64,000 bases of DNA from contig NZ_CP054839.1 of NCBI RefSeq assembly GCF_018141105.1, positions 6,637,411 to 6,701,410 on the forward strand, given 5' to 3'. A model generated the notes under the pieces. The model ran no database searches and was not told where the DNA came from. It was given only the letters and a program-made list of their open reading frames with translations. This document shows positions 1 to 6,975 of this stretch, one piece after another. Origin of the DNA: Saccharopolyspora erythraea (lineage in GTDB: Bacteria > Actinomycetota > Actinomycetes > Mycobacteriales > Pseudonocardiaceae). Position numbers and translations under genes: made by a program. Within the stretch, counting starts at the first letter, position 1. Each line of letters opens with the position of its first letter.

Positions 1-476
1 TCGAACCACTGCGGAACCCGCGCACCTTCCGAGTGCAGCCGGGTGTGCAGTTCGACGTGCGACATCTCGTGCGAGGCGATGACCGGGTCCACGCCGCGCG
101 GCGAGAGCATCACCGCGCTGTTCAGCACGGCGATGCCGCGTTCCCTGCCTCCGCCGATCCGCCGGTAGCAGTCGTCGGTGAGGCAGGCGAGTATCCGCGG
201 GGAGCTCACCCTGCCGCCATAGAAGCGGTCGACGCGCCGGTTCGCATGCTCCACCGCGGAGATCACCTGCTGCCTATGCGACGCCGGTGGTCCGGGTTCC
301 GCGTGGAGGCCCGGCGCCACCCGCTCCAGCCCATAGCAGCCGGGACACGTCGTGGCCGCGAGCGAGGGGAACCACACCACGACGACCGCCACCGCCGCCA
401 CCAGTGCGACCGCGAGCACGGCGAGCAGCCACGCCAGAATCCGCCGCGACCTGGATCTGCCTGCCCACCACCTCAT
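1..476 (-). CDS. membrane-anchored HExxH metalloprotease-like protein, C-terminus outside window
   Basis: Reading on the minus strand from the ATG at 476 gives 158 codons without a stop, running off the left edge. Residues about 9–30 form one hydrophobic segment after an arginine-rich start, so the rest is probably outside the membrane. The visible C-terminal part contains HEMSH (bases about 57–71), an HExxH zinc-site motif. It follows a stretch with paired cysteines (LACLTDDC), which suggests an extracytoplasmic domain. I do not recognise the family. A metalloprotease-like fold is inferred from the single motif; the third zinc ligand would lie outside the window. It is co-directional with the SDR gene, 91 bp downstream of that gene's stop. 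Confidence 0.6.
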   Translation of the reverse strand, partial: MRWWAGRSRSRRILAWLLAVLAVALVAAVAVVVVWFPSLAATTCPGCYGLERVAPGLHAEPGPPASHRQQVISAVEHANRRVDRFYGGRVSSPRILACLTDDCYRRIGGGRERGIAVLNSAVMLSPRGVDPVIASHEMSHVELHTRLHSEGARVPQWF

Positions 477-567
477 CGCGGTCAAGACTGCCGATCGGCG
501 CGAGCGACCGCAACGAACGTCGCCCGCCGAACCACGGAAGTCCACTGCCGGAGCGGCCCCCGGGAGG

Positions 568-1287
568 TCAGCACGGGGTCGGAGGCTTGGGCGTCCGGCC
601 GGAGGCGAGCCGTTCCGCCTGCTCGACGACGGCAGTCCGCCACTCCGCCGGGACGACGGAGAAAACCCCGTCGTCGTCGAGGGTCCCCAGCGCCTCGCGG
701 GCGACATCGGCCGGATCGGCCCCTTCCGACGACATCCCGGTGGACACCAGCGCGGGGCAGATCATGCTCACCCGCACGGGTGTGCCGGCCAGGGCCATGG
801 CCGCATGCTGGGCGACGGCGGTGACCGCGTGTTTGGACGGCCCGTACGCTCCCCCGCCCGGGAACACCGCCAGTCCCGCCAGGGACGCGGTGATCAGCAC
901 ATGAGCACGCTCGCCGGACGCGAGCAACCTCGGCACGAAGGCGCGCAGCCCGTTGACGACACCCGCGACGTTGACGCCGAACACCCGGTCCCACTCGCCG
1001 GGCGGGACCTCCCACGGTGCGCCGAGCGAGGCGCCCACCACCCCGGCGTTCAGACAGATTAGCCGCGCGTCCGGGGCCTTCGCCGCGAGATCGTCCATCG
1101 CGGCCTGGTCCGAGACGTCCGTGGTCACCCCGGTGGCGCCGAGCCGCGTCGCGACCTCGGAGAGCGCGTCGGTGTCGACGTCGGCCAGCACCAGGTCGGT
1201 GCCCCTCGCGCGCAGCTCCTCCGCAAGCGCCTTCCCGATCCCGCTCGCCGCTCCGGTGACGACGGCGGTCTTGATTCCAGTGCTCAA
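568..1287 (-). CDS. short-chain dehydrogenase/reductase
   Basis: This is a 239-aa classical SDR. The N-terminus has the cofactor loop TGAASGIG (residues 11–18), followed by NAG (80–82), the catalytic serine in ITASLAG (about 135) and the catalytic pair Y148-x3-K152 in YGPSK. An acidic residue after the second strand (LVLADVD) suggests NAD(H) preference, but this is inference. The start is a TTG with GGAGG six bases upstream; the upstream in-frame alternative near 1327 has no comparable site. The substrate is unknown. The neighbours, an HExxH protein and a C45 acyltransferase, do not define a pathway. Confidence 0.88.
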   Translation of the reverse strand: MSTGIKTAVVTGAASGIGKALAEELRARGTDLVLADVDTDALSEVATRLGATGVTTDVSDQAAMDDLAAKAPDARLICLNAGVVGASLGAPWEVPPGEWDRVFGVNVAGVVNGLRAFVPRLLASGERAHVLITASLAGLAVFPGGGAYGPSKHAVTAVAQHAAMALAGTPVRVSMICPALVSTGMSSEGADPADVAREALGTLDDDGVFSVVPAEWRTAVVEQAERLASGRTPKPPTPC

Positions 1288-1403
1288 GGAGATCCTCCGG
1301 GCGAACGCGGACGGGCAGAACGATCAAGCACCTAGGCTAGCCCGGGAGCCCACTCTCCCGAAGTGGATATCGGCCGGTATCCACTGTGGAACATCGCGGG
1401 GGT

Positions 1404-2510
1404 CTAGCTCTTCGGTGCGGTCGCTCGCCGCGCCGCGGGAGTCCACTGCCAGCTCTGCGCCGAGACTCCGCAGGGCCCGCCGTCGTGCACGCCCAGCCGG
1501 GCGGCGGCCAGGTCGAGGGTGAGCGTCGCCAGCGTCTGCCAGCGCCGGTGCGCGGGCAGCGCCGGATCCGCGTGGGCGCACACCGGTGCGCCGTCCGCGT
1601 GGTGTGCGTGCAGGGCGCGGGCGCGGTCGGTCGGGTCGTCGGAGAAAAGGCCGTGCGTGCGCCGCCGGAGCAGGGCGAGCCGCTGGTAGGTGCTCGACTC
1701 CGCTTCGGTGGTCCGCTCCCCCGCGCTCAGCTCGGCGTCCAGGAAGTGGTTGGTGTGCAGGAAGATTCCGGTGCCGTCCGGCTCGAGTTCGGCGACTCCC
1801 GCAGGTGACAGCTCCAGACCGCGCACCTCACCGCGCTCTCCGTCGAAGGTGGCGACGGTGATCAGCGAGGACGCCGACAGGCGGGCCGAGCCCGCGATGG
1901 CGACCGCTTCACCGACGGTGCTCGCCTCGTCGAGGATGCGACGTGCGACCACGTGCACCGGCACCCCGATGTCAGCGCTGTCGCGCACGTGCCGCAGCAC
2001 GTTGAAGTGCACGCCGAGCCCCGCGCTGTTCACCCCGATCTTGCCGAGCACGCCGAACTCGGTGAACGTGTGCACCCGGTGTCCGGCGCGGGGCTCCAGC
2101 GACCAGATCACCATGCCGTCGCCCAGGGTGTCGTGCCAGTCCCAGGTCTGCACCGTGCGCGGGGCGAGTCCGGTGCCGGGCAGCACGACCGACGTGGAGC
2201 ACTCGCCTTCGCCGTTGCTCGCCGCGGCGGCCAGGATCTCGGTGCGCGCGTTGAGCGCGGCGACCTGCCATTCCGGCAGCCCGCACCCCTCCGCCACCCC
2301 GGCGATCTCCTCCGCGAGCGCGGGCGCCCACGCCGCGGTCTCGGCGTATGCCTGCTCGCTCCAGCCGCGGATGCCGGAAGCTCCGACGGCGGCGAACAGC
2401 TCGGCGTAGCCGGCGTAGGAACGCCGTACCTGTTCCCGCCACGCGCGGCCGAAACCACGCCCTCGCTCCGCCGGGTCGAGCTCGCCGGACCGGTGGACTG
2501 GCAAGGACAT
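1404..2510 (-). CDS. C45-family acyltransferase/amidohydrolase (isopenicillin N acyltransferase-like)
   Basis: This 368-aa protein resembles the N-terminal-nucleophile C45 family (acyl-CoA:6-aminopenicillanate acyltransferase and related amidases). These self-cleave before a cysteine that becomes the N-terminal catalytic residue. Cys104 in GEGECSTSVV falls where fungal isopenicillin N acyltransferase has Cys103. The downstream TWDWHDT and NSAGLGVHFNVL stretches also fit the family. It begins 39 bp after the P1 peptidase stop and is probably the third gene of a lipoprotein–P1–C45 operon. With a peptidase and an amine oxidase nearby, a role in cleaving or remodelling N-acyl amines or peptides is plausible. 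No penicillin pathway genes are visible, so beta-lactam synthesis should not be assumed. Confidence 0.8.
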   Translation of the reverse strand: MSLPVHRSGELDPAERGRGFGRAWREQVRRSYAGYAELFAAVGASGIRGWSEQAYAETAAWAPALAEEIAGVAEGCGLPEWQVAALNARTEILAAAASNGEGECSTSVVLPGTGLAPRTVQTWDWHDTLGDGMVIWSLEPRAGHRVHTFTEFGVLGKIGVNSAGLGVHFNVLRHVRDSADIGVPVHVVARRILDEASTVGEAVAIAGSARLSASSLITVATFDGERGEVRGLELSPAGVAELEPDGTGIFLHTNHFLDAELSAGERTTEAESSTYQRLALLRRRTHGLFSDDPTDRARALHAHHADGAPVCAHADPALPAHRRWQTLATLTLDLAAARLGVHDGGPCGVSAQSWQWTPAARRATAPKS

Positions 2511-2549
2511 TCGAGACCTCCTCGTGCCCGGGGCCGCCGCGGACCCGCC

Positions 2550-3545
2550 TCACTCGACGCTGCTGAGCACCGCGTCCCAGGCCAGTTCGGAGGCGAGCGC
2601 CCCGAGCCCGGTGGCGGTGGTGCCGGTGAGATCGACCTCGTCGGTGGTGAGCGCGAACAGGATGTCACCGTCGATCTCGGTGTGGAAGGGCTGGATCGCC
2701 CTGTGCATCGAGCTGTGGACCTGGGTGGCGAGCTGGCCGAGCGCGACGTCGGTCAGCCGCACGTTGGTGACCAGCACGGTGAGCGTGGTGTTGCCGGCCA
2801 GTGTGTGCACCTGAGGCCCGCCGGTCGCCCCCGCCGCGAAGTCCTCGGCCGGGAAGCGGCGTTCCCCCGTCTGCGGGTGCACGTTGCCGCGCACGATCTC
2901 GCCCTGGCGGTCCACGACCACGCCGACCGCGTTGACCACGGTGGCCACCAGCACCTTCATCTCGGCGAACGACCGGAACGCCGCGCCCTGCCCGGCGAAC
3001 TCCGCCCTGGCGAAGTCGATCTTGCCGACTGATGCCGAACGCCCCGCACCGCACCGTCCGACAGGGAACGCGCCTGCTTCGGCGTTGCGCAGCGCGGCCC
3101 TGCCCAGCGCCGCGTCCGGTGCGATGGCGGTGTCGCGGGCGGAGAAGTCGTAGATCACCGCACCGGAGACGTGTTGCAGCGCGGCCCAATGCGTCTGGTT
3201 CTGCACCCGTGACAGCAGTTCCGAGCTGACGCCTGCCGCCGCTTCCAGGCCGTAGACCGACCCTCCCGCGAGCACGATCGCCTCGTGGTAGCGGTAGCCG
3301 CCGCTGAGGCCGACCGCTCCGCCGCGCGCGTCGACCGCGGTCCGGGCACCGGCCGGGACGTGGATCACCGTGCACCCGGTCGGCCCCTCCGGGTACTCGG
3401 CGGTGCCGACGAACACGCCGGGCATGTCGAACCGGACCGACCGGTGACCGGGACTGGGCTGGGGGTCGAGCACGACGTCGTCGTTGCCCGGCGCACCCCG
3501 CGCGAAGCGCGAGGGCGTTGCCATCCGCGGGTCGTTGCCGCTCAC
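2550..3545 (-). CDS. P1-family (S58, DmpA-like) aminopeptidase
   Basis: A 331-aa member of the P1/S58 N-terminal-nucleophile family, which includes the L-aminopeptidase/D-esterase DmpA and beta-peptidyl aminopeptidases. Recognisable parts are the opening MPGVFVGTAEYPEGPTGCTVI, the glycine-rich GGAVGLSGGYRYHEAIVLAGGSVYGLEAAAG, the NAVGVVVD strand and the NTTLTVLVTNVRLT region near the self-processing site. Two starts are possible. The GTG at 3545 has TGGAGG four bases upstream and overlaps the preceding lipoprotein stop as GTGA, which implies translational coupling. The ATG at 3524 has no ribosome binding site, so I chose the GTG. Cytoplasmic; it probably releases N-terminal residues from small peptides or amides. 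Confidence 0.85.
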   Translation of the reverse strand: MSGNDPRMATPSRFARGAPGNDDVVLDPQPSPGHRSVRFDMPGVFVGTAEYPEGPTGCTVIHVPAGARTAVDARGGAVGLSGGYRYHEAIVLAGGSVYGLEAAAGVSSELLSRVQNQTHWAALQHVSGAVIYDFSARDTAIAPDAALGRAALRNAEAGAFPVGRCGAGRSASVGKIDFARAEFAGQGAAFRSFAEMKVLVATVVNAVGVVVDRQGEIVRGNVHPQTGERRFPAEDFAAGATGGPQVHTLAGNTTLTVLVTNVRLTDVALGQLATQVHSSMHRAIQPFHTEIDGDILFALTTDEVDLTGTTATGLGALASELAWDAVLSSVE

Positions 3546-3823
3546 AGCGCCTCCAGCAGTTGTCGTGAGTACTCGGGGTCCTGACCAGCGATATGAGCCG
3601 CCCCGACGTGGCCACGTCGGCGAGTTGGGGGTCGAGCCCGGTCGCGGCACCGTTGTCCGCCGGCATCTGGAGTTGGAGGACGCCACCGGCGCGTGCCCTC
3701 TCGTCGACGACGGCGAGAGAGCCCGGAGGAAGTGGGGGCGGGCTCGTGATGCTCGACCGCGGAGCAGGCAGCCGCGACCGGCACGACCGCGAGCACAGCG
3801 CAGAGGAGCCTGGTGATCCGCAT
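3542..3823 (-). CDS. small lipoprotein with apparent compensating frameshifts
   Basis: The reading frame from the ATG at 3823 begins with a clear lipoprotein signal (MRITRLLCAVLAVVPVAAAC; lipobox VAAAC, cysteine at residue 20) and has GGTGAGG upstream. It ends at 3542 in a GTGA overlap with the P1 peptidase start. Between about 3725 and 3595 this frame becomes arginine-rich, and its third-position GC falls to about half. A neighbouring frame there reads SLAVVDERARAGGVLQLQMP…DPQLADVATSGRLI with about 84% third-position GC. The simplest reading is one indel near 3725–3740 and an opposite one near 3585–3605, either sequencing errors or compensating mutations. Function unknown; a surface-anchored binding role is only a guess from its place at the head of the operon. 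Confidence 0.55.
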   Translation of the reverse strand: MRITRLLCAVLAVVPVAAACSAVEHHEPAPTSSGLSRRRRREGTRRWRPPTPDAGGQRCRDRARPPTRRRGHVGAAHIAGQDPEYSRQLLEAL

Positions 3824-3873
3824 GTGGCCTCACCTTCCGCTGCGAACGTGGCCGCCGTGCCGGTCCAGCACAC

Positions 3874-3893
3874 ATGCCGGAACGTTCCGACAT
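3874..3893. promoter_or_regulatory. operator-like palindrome 1 (lipoprotein side)
   Basis: A 20-bp palindrome with one mismatch, ATGCCGGAACGTTCCGACAT, centred about 60 bp upstream of the lipoprotein ATG. It is 18/20 or better to the second site at 4023–4042. The AACGTT centre is typical of LacI-family operators; the assignment to that family is inference. Confidence 0.7.
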
Positions 3894-4022
3894 GGGCGAC
3901 GATTAAACGGTGACGTGGCCCACCCGTCAAGGTCACACCCGAACGGACCATTCGTAGAACCCTGGCGCTACCTGGAGTCCGTTGACCCACCGGCACCGCC
4001 GGGCTAGCCTGCTGGACAGCCG

Positions 4023-4042
4023 ATGCCGGAACGTTCCGGCAT
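4023..4042. promoter_or_regulatory. operator-like palindrome 2 (amine oxidase side)
   Basis: A perfect 20-bp palindrome, ATGCCGGAACGTTCCGGCAT, centred about 48 bp upstream of the amine oxidase start. With the copy at 3874–3893 it brackets the shared 257-bp divergent promoter region, as expected for one dimeric repressor controlling both arms. No candidate regulator gene adjoins it. Confidence 0.75.
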
Positions 4043-4080
4043 TCGAGTGACCGGCCCACGCGGCAGACAAGGGGACGACC

Positions 4081-6045
4081 GTGACCGGATGCCGACACCA
4101 GGACCCCGGCGAAGCGCCCACCGACGAGACCCCCTCCCACCCGCTCGCGCCGCTGAGCGCGCCGGAAATCGTCCGCACGCGCGAGATCCTCGAAGCAGCC
4201 GGGATCATGGGCACCTCGACCAGGGTGTCGTACCTGGGGCTGCTCGATCCCGCCAAGGACGCGCTCGCGCGGTACGAGGAGGACGGTTCGCCGGTACCAC
4301 GGGACGTTCGGGTCCTGCTGCTCGACATCGCCAGCGGCGACGCCGAGGAAGTGCGGGTGAGCCTGTCCGGCGGCGCCGTCGTGTCCCGGCACCCGATCGA
4401 CCCCGCCACCGCGGGCCAGGTCCCGGTCCTGCTGGAGGAGCACGACCGGGTGCGCGAGATCGTGGCCGCCGACGAAGGCTGGTGCGCCGCCCTGCGCAAG
4501 CGCGGCATCGACGATCCCGCGCAGGTCTTCCTCGCCGCGCTGTCGGCTGGGCGGTTCTCCGGCGACGACGGACGCAGGCGGACGGTGCGCGTGCTGGCGC
4601 ACTGGCGACCCGAAGAGTCCACAATGGTCTGGGCGCATCCGGTGGACGGCCTGGTCGCCCACGTGGATCTCATCGAGCGCGAGGTCGTCGAGATCGTCGA
4701 CACCGGCGCGGTGCCGATCCCGCAGGAGTCCGGCGACTACGACGATCCCGAGGTGCGTGGACCGCTGCGGACCTCGTTGCGCCCCATCGAGATCACCCAG
4801 CCCGAAGGCCCGAGCTTCGCCTTCGACGGCCACGAGCTGCGGTGGGAGAACTGGACGCTGCGCGTCGGCTTCGACATGCGCGAGGGCCTGGTCCTGCACC
4901 AGGTCCGGTTCCGCGACGGCGACCGCGACCGGCCGGTGCTGCACCGTGCGTCGGTCGCCGAGATGGTCGTGCCCTACGCCGACCCCGGCCCGATCCGCTT
5001 CTGGCAGAACTACTTCGACACCGGCGAGTACCAGCTCGGCAGGCTGGCCAACTCGCTGGAGCTGGGCTGCGACTGCCTCGGCGAGATCACCTACCTCGAC
5101 GCCGTCGTCGCCAACGGCGCCGGCGAACCGGTGACGCTGACCAACGCCGTCTGCGTCCACGAGGAGGACGCGGGCGTGCTGTGGAAGCACACCGACCCGG
5201 CCAACCGCAGCAGGCAGACGCGCAGGCAGCGCAGGCTGGTCGTCTCCTTCTTCACCACCGTCGGCAACTACGACTACGGCTTCTACTGGTACCTCTACCT
5301 CGACGGCACGATCGAGCTGGAGTGCAAGGCGACCGGCGTGGTCTTCACCGCCCGCTACGACGAGCGGATCGCACCGCACGCCACGGAGGTCGCGCCCGGT
5401 CTGGCCGCGCCCTACCACCAGCACCTGTTCAACGTGCGGCTGGACATGGCGGTCGACGGCCCGCTCAACGCCGTTGACGAGGTCGAGGTGGAGCGCGTGC
5501 CCATCGGGCCGGACAACCCCCACGGCAACGCGTTCCGCCGCGCGAGCAGGCGCCTGCGCACCGAAGGCGAGGCCGTGCGGATGGCCGATCCGGGCCGGGG
5601 CCGGGTCTGGCACGTCGTGAACCCGGACCGGCACAACCGGTTCGGCCGGCCGACGGGCTACGAGCTCGTCCCGCAGGGACAGCCCGTGCTGCTCGCCGAC
5701 GAGTCCTCGGCCATCCACGGCAGGGCCGGGTTCGCGACCAGGCACCTGTGGGTCACCCGCCACGACGAGGAACAGCGGTACCCGGCGGGCGACCTGGTCA
5801 ACCAGAGCGCGCCGGGTGCGGGGCTGCCCGAGTACGCGGCGGCGGACCGGCCGATCGACGGCGCCGACCTCGTCGTCTGGCACACCTTCGGGCTCACGCA
5901 CTTCCCGCGGCCGGAGGACTGGCCGGTGATGCCGGTCGACAGCTGCGGGTTCACCCTGCGTCCGGCCGGGTTCTTCGACCGCAACCCGACGCTCGACGTC
6001 CCGCCGCCCTCCCCGGGGCACTGCTCGCCGCAGGCCGGGAGCTGA
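4081..6045 (+). CDS. copper/topaquinone amine oxidase
   Basis: A 654-aa primary amine oxidase that deaminates amines to aldehydes with release of H2O2 and ammonia. The topaquinone precursor is Tyr397 in the signature VGNYDYGF. The catalytic base is Asp313 in NYFDTGEY, and the copper ligands are His446 and His448 (YHQHLF) and His607 (LTHFPRPEDWPVMP). The spacings from base to cofactor (84) and from cofactor to ligands (49, 51, 210) equal those of the Arthrobacter globiformis phenylethylamine oxidase (D298, Y382, H431, H433, H592). No signal peptide, so it is cytoplasmic like that enzyme. The start is a GTG behind AAGGGGA. Likely co-transcribed with the PaiB-like gene 46 bp downstream and controlled by the palindrome at 4023. 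The exact amine cannot be read from the sequence. Confidence 0.95.
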   Translation: MTGCRHQDPGEAPTDETPSHPLAPLSAPEIVRTREILEAAGIMGTSTRVSYLGLLDPAKDALARYEEDGSPVPRDVRVLLLDIASGDAEEVRVSLSGGAVVSRHPIDPATAGQVPVLLEEHDRVREIVAADEGWCAALRKRGIDDPAQVFLAALSAGRFSGDDGRRRTVRVLAHWRPEESTMVWAHPVDGLVAHVDLIEREVVEIVDTGAVPIPQESGDYDDPEVRGPLRTSLRPIEITQPEGPSFAFDGHELRWENWTLRVGFDMREGLVLHQVRFRDGDRDRPVLHRASVAEMVVPYADPGPIRFWQNYFDTGEYQLGRLANSLELGCDCLGEITYLDAVVANGAGEPVTLTNAVCVHEEDAGVLWKHTDPANRSRQTRRQRRLVVSFFTTVGNYDYGFYWYLYLDGTIELECKATGVVFTARYDERIAPHATEVAPGLAAPYHQHLFNVRLDMAVDGPLNAVDEVEVERVPIGPDNPHGNAFRRASRRLRTEGEAVRMADPGRGRVWHVVNPDRHNRFGRPTGYELVPQGQPVLLADESSAIHGRAGFATRHLWVTRHDEEQRYPAGDLVNQSAPGAGLPEYAAADRPIDGADLVVWHTFGLTHFPRPEDWPVMPVDSCGFTLRPAGFFDRNPTLDVPPPSPGHCSPQAGS

Positions 6046-6091
6046 CGGGCCGGGCGCTGACCGGCCCGGCGCTGAAAGGAACGAAGAGTCC

Positions 6092-6721
6092 ATGCACGTG
6101 TTCGACCGCTACGCGGCGCCCTCCAAGAGCGCGGAGGTCGACCTGGTGCGGCGGCACCCGTTCGCCGTCGTCGTCAGCGCAGAGGGCACCGGCGCGCCCG
6201 TGGGCAGCCACGTCCCGGTGGTGTTCCCGCAGGACCGGCCGCCGCCGGGCGTACTGGACGGCACGACGCTGCCGGGGCACATGGCGCGGTCGAACCCGCA
6301 GTGGCGGTCGTTCACCGCGGGTCGGGAGGTGCTGCTGGTCTTCTCCGGCCCGCACGGCTACGTCTCGCCCTCCGCCTACGGGTTCGAGCCCGCGGTGCCC
6401 ACGCTCAACTACGCCGCCGTGCACGTCACCGGCTCGGTGGACCTGGTCGGCGACGCGGCCGGATGCCTGCGCGTGGTCGAGGAAACCGTGCGGGCGCTGG
6501 AAGACCTGCGCGACCCGGCGTGGGACATGACCGCGTCGCGGGAGAAGTTCGCCGCCCTCGCCGGGCACGTCGTCGCGTTCCGGGTGCGGGTGACCTCGGT
6601 GCGTAGCACGTTCAAGCTCAGCCAGGACATGCCGCCCGACGTCCGCGCCCGGGTGCGCGCCGACCTGCGCGGCGCGCACCCACACCTGGCCGAATTGATG
6701 GCAGCGCACGACCCGGGCTGA
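6092..6721 (+). CDS. PaiB-like FMN-binding split-barrel protein
   Basis: A 209-aa protein of the PaiB/FMN-binding negative regulator family. Family landmarks are in order: MHVFDRYAAPSKSAEVDLVRRHPFAVVVS at the start, GSHVPVVF, LPGHMARSNPQWRSF, FSGPHGYVSPSAYG, VPTLNYAAVHVTGSVDLV, and a C-terminal SRSTFKLSQDMPPDVR-like segment (here VRSTFKLSQDM). PaiB of Bacillus is linked to polyamine-related control of sporulation and protease genes. Next to an amine oxidase, a role in amine or polyamine metabolism is a reasonable inference, but enzymatic use of flavin is equally possible. AAAGGAACGAAGAG precedes the ATG. Confidence 0.85.
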   Translation: MHVFDRYAAPSKSAEVDLVRRHPFAVVVSAEGTGAPVGSHVPVVFPQDRPPPGVLDGTTLPGHMARSNPQWRSFTAGREVLLVFSGPHGYVSPSAYGFEPAVPTLNYAAVHVTGSVDLVGDAAGCLRVVEETVRALEDLRDPAWDMTASREKFAALAGHVVAFRVRVTSVRSTFKLSQDMPPDVRARVRADLRGAHPHLAELMAAHDPG

Positions 6722-6733
6722 CCCGCCGGACAT

Positions 6734-6760
6734 CTACGCCGGGCGGCGGTCCCGGCGCAG
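6734..6760. repeat. 27-bp direct repeat, left copy
   Basis: Bases 6734–6760 match 6976–7002 at 26 of 27 positions (the difference is the C/T at 6739/6981). The right copy is the 3' end of the antiporter gene, coding LRRDRRPT and the stop. The two copies flank the intergenic repeat element at 6786–6972, as if its arrival duplicated the end of the gene. Confidence 0.75.
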
Positions 6761-6785
6761 GGGGTGCCTGAGTACCTGTCGTCGA

Positions 6786-6972
6786 TCATTGAAGCGGCGT
6801 CAGCCGCTTGGCCCACCCTCGCAACCGGCACCGTCGCGGGTTCTCCGGCGTTCTCTGGCGAGGACAGCTTTTTCGCCGCGTATGCGTGATACGTCAGAAA
6901 AAGATCCCGGAGCCAGAGGACGCCTGAGGTTCCGCCACCGGAACCGCCACGCAAGGCGAGTCCAAAGACTGC
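6786..6972 (+). repeat. intergenic repeat element, copy A
   Basis: A full-length member of the window's dispersed repeat family. Its left end is a hairpin, AAGCGGC–GTCA–GCCGCTT (6792–6809). The body shares long identical blocks with 55772–55971, for example GCGTTCTCTGGCGAGGACAG and the CAAGATCCCGGAGCC-like stretch; the right end is CCACGCAAGGCGAGT. It lies between convergent genes and may act as a bidirectional terminator. No open frame is worth calling. Confidence 0.75.
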
Positions 6973-6975
6973 TTC

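Noticed and set aside
1404-2510. Calling the C45 gene a penicillin acyltransferase
   Set aside because: The fold and Cys104 fit, but no isopenicillin N pathway genes are present; most bacterial C45 proteins have other amide substrates.
2665-6093. A 1142-codon open frame on the minus strand through the P1 and amine oxidase genes
   Set aside because: It is the antisense and shadow frame of strongly supported genes, Arg/Pro/Ala-rich with no recognisable domain. Long antisense frames are expected at this GC content.
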